Source of the DNA: JALHMQ01 sp020248785
GTDB lineage: Bacteria; Pseudomonadota; Gammaproteobacteria; Burkholderiales; Burkholderiaceae_F
NCBI GenBank assembly: GCA_046343415.1
Contig: JBKDNL010000006.1
Location: 1-37,205 of the forward strand
Direction: 5' to 3'
DNA: 37,205 nt
Part shown: piece after piece, positions 32,345-37,205 of the stretch
Layout of the letters: every line of letters starts with the position of its first letter
How positions within the stretch are numbered: position 1 is the stretch's first letter
Position numbers and translations under genes: made by a program
Notes under the pieces: model-generated
Databases searched by the model: none
The model's input: the letters and a program-made list of their open reading frames with translations, nothing else
Told to the model about the DNA's origin: nothing

Positions 32345-33139
32345 ATGGGCCAGACCAACCCCTTTCCCGAACCCGATGCGCCAGAACTCGAGCTCTTCAC
32401 GGTGTACGCGCGCGCCGAAATCATCGGCTTGCTCCGCCAGCTCCGCGAGCGCGGGGTGCTGACCACGGCGTACTACGACCGCAACTCCCGCTTCGCGGTG
32501 ACGACGCTGCTGGCCGTCAACCCGGAGTTCGAGGAGGTGATCTTCGACGTTCCGGCGGACGAGCGTGCGCAGCGGCACCTGCTGGCGGCCGAAGATCTGG
32601 TGTTCGTGGCCTTCATCGAGCACATCAAGCTGCAGTTTCGCGCGCGCAAGGCCGCCGCGACACTGCACGACGGCGCGCCGGCCTTCCGCGTTCGCGTGCC
32701 GGCCGAGCTGTTGCGGCTCCAGCGCCGCGAGTTCTTCCGTGTCAGGACGCCGATCAGCCGACCGGCGCTGTGCCTGGTGCCGTGCACCGAGAGCGACGAC
32801 CCTGCGGCGGAGGGCGGCCACGGCGAGCCCAGGACCTACGAGAAACTCACGCTGCTGGACATCAGCGTCGGTGGCTTGGCGCTGCTGACCTACCCGCACA
32901 AGCTGACGCTGCCGCCGGGCAAGACGATCGAAGGCTGCTACCTCGATCTGCCGGGCATCGGTCAGGTGACGGTGAGCCTCGCGGTCAAACACGTGGATTC
33001 GGCCGGGCGCGACGGTCGCGCGCGCAGCGTCGGTTGCGAGTTCGTCGCGTCGGCGCCGCAGGCGCGGATGATGCTGCAGCGCTACGTCAACAAGCTCGAC
33101 GCCGAGCAGCGCAAGACGGCGGTCTGCGGCGTTCGTTAG
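32345..33139 (+). CDS. ycgR: YcgR-type c-di-GMP-binding flagellar brake protein
   Basis: YcgR binds c-di-GMP and slows or biases the flagellar motor. The 264-aa protein has an N-terminal YcgR domain (about 17-115) and a PilZ domain (about 125-245). The PilZ nucleotide motifs are present: QRREFFR (Arg127, Arg128, Arg132) and DISVGG (Asp172, Ser174, Gly177). The ATG directly follows the small ORF and closes the flagellar run. Start placement is supported by the short gap, though no strong ribosome binding site is visible. Confidence 0.9.
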   Translation: MGQTNPFPEPDAPELELFTVYARAEIIGLLRQLRERGVLTTAYYDRNSRFAVTTLLAVNPEFEEVIFDVPADERAQRHLLAAEDLVFVAFIEHIKLQFRARKAAATLHDGAPAFRVRVPAELLRLQRREFFRVRTPISRPALCLVPCTESDDPAAEGGHGEPRTYEKLTLLDISVGGLALLTYPHKLTLPPGKTIEGCYLDLPGIGQVTVSLAVKHVDSAGRDGRARSVGCEFVASAPQARMMLQRYVNKLDAEQRKTAVCGVR

Positions 33140-33212
33140 CAGGCGGCCGAAACGCAGCCCGAACGCGCCGCTGCGCGCGTGGCGCGCATCCCCTCGTCGC
33201 TCGCGCGGCGGG

Positions 33213-33914
33213 TCACGCGTGCGCGAGCGAGCGTAGGTCGGCCGCCCAATCGACGCGCACGCTGCTCCGCACTTCCACGCGACGGTCGATCGCAACCTTG
33301 CTCCATGGCCGCCGGGCGGTCAGTGCGGCCACGCGCGCATCGCGCAGCGCGAGCGCGCGGGCGATCGCGGGCCGATACAGCGCGACGAAGGCGTTGAGCC
33401 AGCGGTCGCCGGCGGCCCAGGGTCCGCGTGGCGCAATGTGAAAGCGGCCGAGCAATGCGAGCGTGCGCGCCGTGTCGAACCACGGGTCGTCGGTGACCCA
33501 CTGATTGACCGTGAAGAAGTTCAACGGCAGGCCGCGCGCATCCAGACCCAGCGCGACCAGATGGGTAAGGGTGCCGCCACGCCGTGCGCCGCGCCAGCGC
33601 CCCGCGGCATCGGCCCGCGCGAACAGGTGCAGATGACCATGCTCATCGGCCTCGGGCCGATGACAGTGATGGAATTACTGCGATCCACTCGCGCGGTTGA
33701 TCACGTCGTCGTTCGGGTAGTGCTCCGGGGCGGTGGGGCGATGCACATCGACCCAGCAGCGCAGCAACGAGCCATGACGGCGTGTGGCTGCCTCGAACGC
33801 GGCAACCCCGGCGCGTGCAGGGCAGGGTCGCGGACGGGCAATGGAGCGCGTGGCATCGGCAAGCAAAAGTTCCGGGGAGCCGGCGCGGGTTGGAACGGCC
33901 GCTCCGCGGAACAA
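33213..33914 (-). pseudogene. Uncharacterised-family gene (DUF6969-like) interrupted by an in-frame TAA
   Basis: Two open segments lie in the same minus-strand frame, separated by one TAA at 33677-33675. The upstream piece ends VHRPTAPEHYPNDDVINRAS...Q; the downstream piece continues FHHCHRPEADEHGHLHLFA, then LVALGLDARGLPLNFFTVNQ and WVTDDPWFDTART. Together they read as one protein of about 233 residues. Homologues recalled from memory have an aromatic residue at the stop position, so a TAC-to-TAA change is likely. The only start is a TTG near 33914. The family name is from memory and unverified; function unknown. A sequencing error cannot be excluded. Confidence 0.6.
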
Positions 33915-33930
33915 CCAACCGCGGGAGGCG

Positions 33931-34701
33931 TCAGCGCGCCAGGCGCCGACGCATGACTGCCACTACTTCTTGGCGCCGCACTTGGCGCCGCACTTGGCCT
34001 TGCACTTCGCACCACACTTGCCACCGCATCTTGCGCCGCAATTGCTGGCGCTTGCGGCGGCGCCGCACTTGGGCTTGCACTTGCCCGCACACTGCGCGAG
34101 TGCGGCACCGGTGCTGGCGGCGGTGGTGACAATGGCGGCGGCCAACGTGGACGCCAGACGTTGCGACAAACGATTTACTGGAATCTCCTTGATCAAGGGG
34201 AGTCTTGCAAGGTGCAACCCGCGCCCGGGGGAGGCGAGGCCTGGCGCACGACTGCCGCGCCAGGGTCGGCCATTGCTTGTCGGCCCTCTCGATGAAGGCC
34301 GGGACGTCCTTGCGCCACTGCGCCCGCACGTCGTGGTCGAGATTCAGGTACAGCTTGCCGTCGATGATGCTGAAGGCCGTCGGGTCGATGCCGAACTTGC
34401 CGCCTTGCGCCACGCCAAAGACGCAGTAGCCGCCGTACCGCGGCTGATAGCGGGCCGGATCGGTGACAAAGCGGTCACGATAAGCCGCCGAGGCGAAGTG
34501 ATAGGTGGTCCCGGCCACGGTCGCGGTGAAGCGCGGGTCACCCTTGACCGCCTTGTTCTCGGTGAAGTAGGCCACCGGGTCGTAGCCGCGGATGGCGACC
34601 CCGCGTCGATCACGGTTGATGCTGCCGGCCGCGCTGGCGGCCGGGGCGAAGGCCGGCGCGAGCGCGACAGCCAATAGGAAGGACAGGACACTTCTGCGCA
34701 T
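33931..34701 (-). CDS. Exported YHS-domain protein with probable loss of normal stop
   Basis: Residues 1-24 are a signal peptide (MRRSVLSFLLAVALAPAFAP, then AASA). Residues 35-150 are the YHS domain: IRGYDPVAYFTENKAVKGDP, YHFASAAYRDRFVTDPARY and YGGYCVFGVAQGGKFGIDPT, ending near KQWPTLARQ. YHS proteins of this type usually stop soon after that point (about 150-160 aa). Here the frame continues about 100 more residues through the Cys-rich gene as Arg/His/Gln-rich sequence, giving 256 aa. This tail looks like read-through after loss of a stop codon. YHS domains are linked to metal binding. The ATG has only a weak ribosome binding site. Confidence 0.75.
   Translation of the reverse strand: MRRSVLSFLLAVALAPAFAPAASAAGSINRDRRGVAIRGYDPVAYFTENKAVKGDPRFTATVAGTTYHFASAAYRDRFVTDPARYQPRYGGYCVFGVAQGGKFGIDPTAFSIIDGKLYLNLDHDVRAQWRKDVPAFIERADKQWPTLARQSCARPRLPRARVAPCKTPLDQGDSSKSFVATSGVHVGRRHCHHRRQHRCRTRAVCGQVQAQVRRRRKRQQLRRKMRWQVWCEVQGQVRRQVRRQEVVAVMRRRLAR
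33963..34217 (-). CDS. Exported Cys/Lys/Gly-rich repeat peptide (possible metal chelator), start codon uncertain
   Basis: The frame encodes a signal peptide (LASTLAAAIVTTAASTGAALA, about residues 22-41), cleaved before QCAGK, then nine Cys, seven of eight intervals being CxxxC (KCGAKCKAKCGAKCGAKK at the end). Such Cys/Lys/Gly repeats resemble copper-buffering RiPP precursors (HvfA/bufferin-like), which carry KCG repeats. A strong AAGGAGA (34190-34184) lies upstream, but the codon at ideal spacing is GTA (34178-34176), not a start. Only TTG 34217 or TTG 34169 remain. The original ATG may have mutated. It overlaps the YHS-domain gene in another frame. No modifying enzymes (DUF692/DUF2063) lie in the window. 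Confidence 0.6.
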   Translation of the reverse strand: MHLARLPLIKEIPVNRLSQRLASTLAAAIVTTAASTGAALAQCAGKCKPKCGAAASASNCGARCGGKCGAKCKAKCGAKCGAKK

Positions 34702-34879
34702 GCGTATCCGGGTCGAGCGAAGTTGTCATCACGCCGAATTCGCCGCCGGCGGCCCGCTGGTTACACGCCGAGTGCGAAATCGTGCCCGCCCGCTGATTGC
34801 GATCCGCCTGTAACCGCATGCGCGCCTGCCGCGAAATCCGCATCGGGAAGGCGCGTGGTTCCGCGCAGGCACAGGCTGT

Positions 34880-35389
34880 CTGGACTGCTGTCCAGCGCGC
34901 TGGGTGTCGACGCGACGGCCTATGCGGCTTACCTGTGCGCGCCCCTACTGCGCGGCGTTCTGGTGTCGGTAGGCGACGTTGGCGGATGCTGTGGACGACA
35001 TGATCCAGGAGACGCTGCTTGCCGTGCATGCCGACAGCCACGGCGACGACGCGGCGCTGCCCGTGACGGCGTGGCTGGTTGGGATGCCGCGCGAAACGGG
35101 GTCGGCGTCCTGCGCCGGCGCAGTCGCAAAGACGCCCTCAACGATCTTCGATGGCGAGCTGACGTTGGTCGCGCCGGCCGATTGCGACGCGGCGATGGTG
35201 CATCGCGATCGGCCCAAGCGGATGGCGTGCCTGGCTGACTGCCACCGGCTGCCCATCGTGCTGACGAAGATCGAGGGACTGTTGGTCGAAGTGGCCGCGC
35301 AGCGCGCCCGCATGTCGGTGGCCGCGGTCAAGGTAGGCGTGCGTCGCGGCCTGAAGGCGCTCGCCGCGGGTGTGAGGGACTGCGCATGA
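34880..35389 (+). pseudogene. ECF-family RNA polymerase sigma factor, broken by about three frame changes
   Basis: Pieces of one ECF sigma factor lie in two frames. Frame A (to about 34977) gives LSSALGVDATAYAAYLCAPL (sigma2 start). Frame B (34979 to about 35086) gives LADAVDDMIQETLLAVHADS (region 2) and PVTAWLVG. Frame A returns (about 35089-35148) with ARNGVGVLRRRSRKDALNDL, then frame B again (from about 35149) with DGELTLVAPADCDAA and region 4, LPIVLTKIEGLLVEVAAQRA then MSVAAVKVGVRRGLKALAA. The stop overlaps the NrsF start (ATGA). At least three indels are needed to restore it, so it is nonfunctional unless the sequence is wrong. The 5' end is approximate. Confidence 0.7.
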
Positions 35390-36027
35390 AGACAGGCGAA
35401 TTGATCGAACTACTCGCCGCGGACGCCGCGCCGGTGGATCGGCGCGCCGTGGCTCGCCGCTTTGCCCTGGCCGGCGCGCTGTCGGTGGGCGCGGCGGTGG
35501 CGCTGATGTGGCTTGCGCTGGGCCTGAATCCGAGACTTGGCGAGTACCTTGCCTTGCCGATGTTCGGGGTCAAGCTCGGTTTTGGCGTGCTCGTGGCCGG
35601 GGCCGCCGCGCTGGCGCTGTGGCGGCTGGCGCGTCCCGGCCGGCGGCTGGGCTGGGCCGGCGCGACGCTTGTCCTGCCGTTTGTCGGCGTCGTGGCGCTT
35701 GGCCTTTATTGCCTGCAGGGTGCCGCGGCCGCCGAGCGCATGCACGCGTGGATGGGCGCTGCCTGGGTCAGCTGCCTCGTCCGGATCAACCTGCTGGCGG
35801 TGCCGGCCGTGCTTGCCGTGCTGCCCGTTCTGCGCGCCATGGCGCCCACGCGGCTCATGCTCACTGGCGCTGTCGCGGGCCTGTGGGCCGGGGGTGTCGG
35901 TGCCGCCGCCTATGCGCCGCATTGCCCCGAGCTGACGCCCCCTTTCATCGCCAGCTGGTACGCACTCGGCATCGCCGGCGCCGCCCTCTGGGGGGCGGCG
36001 GCAGGACCGCGGCTGCTGCGCTGGTAG
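35386..36027 (+). CDS. NrsF-type anti-sigma factor (DUF1109)
   Basis: The 213-aa protein has six likely membrane spans (for example LAGALSVGAAVALMWLALGL near 28-47, FGVLVAGAAALALWRLA near 67-84) and the DUF1109 pattern with paired Cys (CLVRINLLAVPAV near 131 and CPELTPPFIASWYALGIAG near 185). NrsF proteins hold an ECF sigma factor of the SigF type at the membrane until metal or redox stress acts on their cysteines (Caulobacter). It overlaps the ECF gene by ATGA and appears intact although that partner is broken. Confidence 0.85.
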   Translation: MKTGELIELLAADAAPVDRRAVARRFALAGALSVGAAVALMWLALGLNPRLGEYLALPMFGVKLGFGVLVAGAAALALWRLARPGRRLGWAGATLVLPFVGVVALGLYCLQGAAAAERMHAWMGAAWVSCLVRINLLAVPAVLAVLPVLRAMAPTRLMLTGAVAGLWAGGVGAAAYAPHCPELTPPFIASWYALGIAGAALWGAAAGPRLLRW

Positions 36028-36384
36028 ATCGGTCTTCCCGTGGTGTGACGCGCCGGCTGTCATGCACATCGGTGGCGCGGTCTGTCGCGCGGGACGGCCG
36101 CGGCGCGCGCCGCGTCGGCAGCCCTTACCCGCCGAGGTGGAGGGTGAGAGGCAATCCGGCGTGCCCGAGGGGGCTGCCCAAAGCGCTCCAATCTAGGCGC
36201 AAAGCGCAGCCGTAGCTCGGGCTACTGCGAGCACTTGCAACGACGAGTGGGGCGCTTCGGGCAGTCACAGCGGGCATGTCGGATTGCCTCTCACCCTCTC
36301 AGCGCTGCGCCACTTGCGCGCGCAATTGAGCCGCCTGAGGCGCGAGCCCTGGCCCGGATGTTTCACCAGGTCGCCCCCGTGCAT
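36028..36384. other. Intergenic region between nrsF and hepT, mostly a large palindrome
   Basis: No coding frame is supported. The central part (36140-36298) is the large imperfect palindrome listed separately. The flanks are short and GC-rich with no recognisable promoter. Confidence 0.55.
36140..36298. repeat. Large imperfect palindrome (about 50-bp arms)
   Basis: The outer 18 bp (36140-36157, GAGGGTGAGAGGCAATCC) recurs exactly inverted at 36281-36298. The next 9 bp match at 7 of 9, and the following 23 bp at about 16 of 23, so arms extend to about 36189 and 36249. The roughly 60-bp centre holds smaller inverted motifs (GTAGCTCGGGCTAC, GCGCAAAGCGC). This resembles intergenic repeat or MITE-like elements that fold into long hairpins; the family is not identified. 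Confidence 0.65.
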
Positions 36385-36739
36385 TCACGATCGGTCTCTG
36401 TAAGCCGCGGCGGCAGCCTGCACCTGGCGCAAGCCACTTTGGATGGCCGTTCGCCAGACCACGTCGACGTCAAACGCTGAAGTAGCCATGCGCAATGCGG
36501 TTGCGCATGCCCCGCTTGGCAGCCCAGGGTACGTTGCTCGCTTGCGCAGCCAGATCGGGATACGCCTGGACCAAGCGCGCTGCCGCCTCTCCGATCGCCA
36601 GAAGGTTGAGCGTGACCGCCTGCCGGGTGCGGCGATCAAGGCAGAACGCCTGCAGTGACAACCCCTCGACGTACCGCTGCGCCAGCCCGGCCGACTCGAT
36701 GATCTGGTCGAGCAGGTCCAGGGCCCGGGCATCGCTCAG
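36385..36739 (-). pseudogene. hepT: HepT-type toxin (HEPN RNase), frameshifted near the C-terminus
   Basis: The frame reads SDARALDLLDQIIESAGLAQ, then CLDRRTRQAVTLNLLAIGEA and the RX4HXY active site RNRIAHGY, followed by FSV and a premature TGA (36472-36470). Removing one base from the A-run at 36472-36474 restores SVDVDVVWRTAIQSGLRQ and a product of about 117 aa, normal for HepT. HepT is an RNase neutralised by MntA, which adds AMP to the Tyr of RX4HXY. No ATG exists at the N-terminus: a CTG at 36739, overlapping the mntA stop, matches the expected first residue. Both defects could be real or sequencing errors. Confidence 0.75.
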
Positions 36740-37026
36740 ACCGGCACGGCGTCCGCAAGCACCCGGCTGCGCATCCGGTCGGGCAGATCGCCAGGCGTCA
36801 GCAGGTCGACTGGCACCTGCAGCAGCGCCTCGGGCTCGACCTGCAGCGCGCCCAGGTCAAGCAGCGTGGCCGTGGGCGCTGGATCGACCAGGACGTCCAG
36901 ATCACTGCCCTCGTGATCCAAACCACGGGCGGCCGAACCCACGATGCGCGGCTTGGTGGCCGCATGGCGACGCACCGCCTCGACCACGGCATCGCGCTTG
37001 GCAGCGAGGGCGGTCGAAGGTCGCAT
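36736..37026 (-). CDS. mntA: MntA-type nucleotidyltransferase antitoxin
   Basis: The 96-aa protein has the minimal nucleotidyltransferase signature GSX10DXD (Gly30, Ser31, Asp42, Asp44; VGSAARGLDHEGSDLDVLVD) and a third acidic residue in VPVDLL (Asp74). MntA proteins AMPylate HepT and silence it. ATG 37026 begins the ORF. Its stop overlaps the presumed hepT start, the usual tight pairing. It appears intact while the toxin is frameshifted, which would be tolerated by the cell. Confidence 0.85.
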   Translation of the reverse strand: MRPSTALAAKRDAVVEAVRRHAATKPRIVGSAARGLDHEGSDLDVLVDPAPTATLLDLGALQVEPEALLQVPVDLLTPGDLPDRMRSRVLADAVPV

Positions 37027-37044
37027 GCGGCAAGGGTAGCGCGC

Positions 37045-37205
37045 TCAGCCCGGCTCGGCCACCTGCGGCGGGTTGCGCAGCTTGATGTGCAGCTCGCGCA
37101 ACTGCTTCTCGTCGACCTCGCTGGGCGCCTGGGTGAGCAGGCACTGCGCGCGCTGGGTCTTGGGAAAGGCGATCACGTCGCGCAGGCTGTCGGCGCCGGC
37201 CATCA
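37045..37205 (-). CDS. aspS: Aspartate--tRNA ligase, C-terminal end (partial)
   Basis: The minus-strand frame runs from the window edge to TGA 37047-37045 and reads MAGADSLRDVIAFPKTQRAQ, then LLTQAPSEVDEKQLRELHIK. This is the conserved C-terminus of bacterial AspS; MAGADSLRDVIAFPKT is diagnostic. The rest of the gene lies beyond the window. A Cys replaces the usual Asp/Ala in AQCLLTQAP, a minor difference. Confidence 0.93.
   Translation of the reverse strand, partial: MAGADSLRDVIAFPKTQRAQCLLTQAPSEVDEKQLRELHIKLRNPPQVAEPG

Noticed and set aside
36385..36732. 115-codon minus frame starting at ATG 36732 as a separate gene
   Set aside because: Its first two thirds are an out-of-frame reading of hepT (Arg/Ser-rich); only its last 30 codons are the displaced true HepT C-terminus.
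1..37205. CRISPR array, tRNA or rRNA genes, complete insertion sequence or prophage
   Set aside because: No regularly spaced direct repeats, no cloverleaf or rRNA-like sequence and no transposase, integrase or phage structural gene were seen on reading both strands; short structured RNAs could still be missed.

Overview
The window comes from a GC-rich, Gram-negative, polarly flagellated bacterium, most likely a betaproteobacterium of the order Burkholderiales. That placement rests on gene order and sequence style (fliC-flaG-fliD-fliS-fliT-fliK-fhlB-ycgR, a TonB/ExbB/ExbD1/ExbD2 set, sigma28 boxes of the form TAAAGTT-N11/12-GCCGATAA) and was not tested by a search.

Layout. (1) 1-4.5 kb: the end of a membrane-anchored Ser/Thr kinase-like protein, a Lys-rich hypothetical protein, a few small ORFs, then about 1.5 kb that is nearly gene-free. 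(2) 4.5-8.3 kb: tonB-exbB-exbD1-exbD2 plus an exported TPR protein, an energy-coupled outer-membrane import operon. (3) 8.3-9.3 kb: an inverted-repeat-bounded 285-bp segment and two small membrane or exported proteins. (4) 9.4-27.6 kb: two flagellin genes flank an 18-kb sugar and glycosylation island. The left flagellin (minus strand) carries an HExxH metalloprotease domain in its surface region, so it is a flagellinolysin. The island holds a CDP-glucose pathway (cytidylyltransferase, 4,6-dehydratase, 3,5-epimerase, C-methyltransferase, ketoreductase), twin radical SAM/SPASM enzymes, three further methyltransferases and, on the other strand, a TPR-GT41 protein with two more glycosyltransferases. 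(5) 26-33.1 kb: fliC and the late flagellar operon flaG-fliD-fliS-fliT-fliK-fhlB-ycgR. (6) 33.2-36.8 kb: a run of damaged genes: a nonsense-interrupted gene, a Cys-rich repeat peptide without a normal start codon, a YHS-domain gene without its usual stop, an ECF sigma factor with three frame changes beside an intact NrsF-type anti-sigma factor, a large palindrome, and a MntA/HepT toxin-antitoxin pair whose HepT is frameshifted. (7) The window ends in the 3' end of aspS.

How it works together. Both flagellins and the flaG operon have sigma28-like promoters, so the protease-bearing flagellin is probably expressed with the filament. The sugar island most simply makes an unusual, C-methylated and O-methylated 6-deoxysugar that the GT41/GT2/GT4 enzymes attach to flagellin. 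A glycosylated filament containing protease subunits is the most interesting proposal here; the link between sugar genes and flagellin is inferred from position only.
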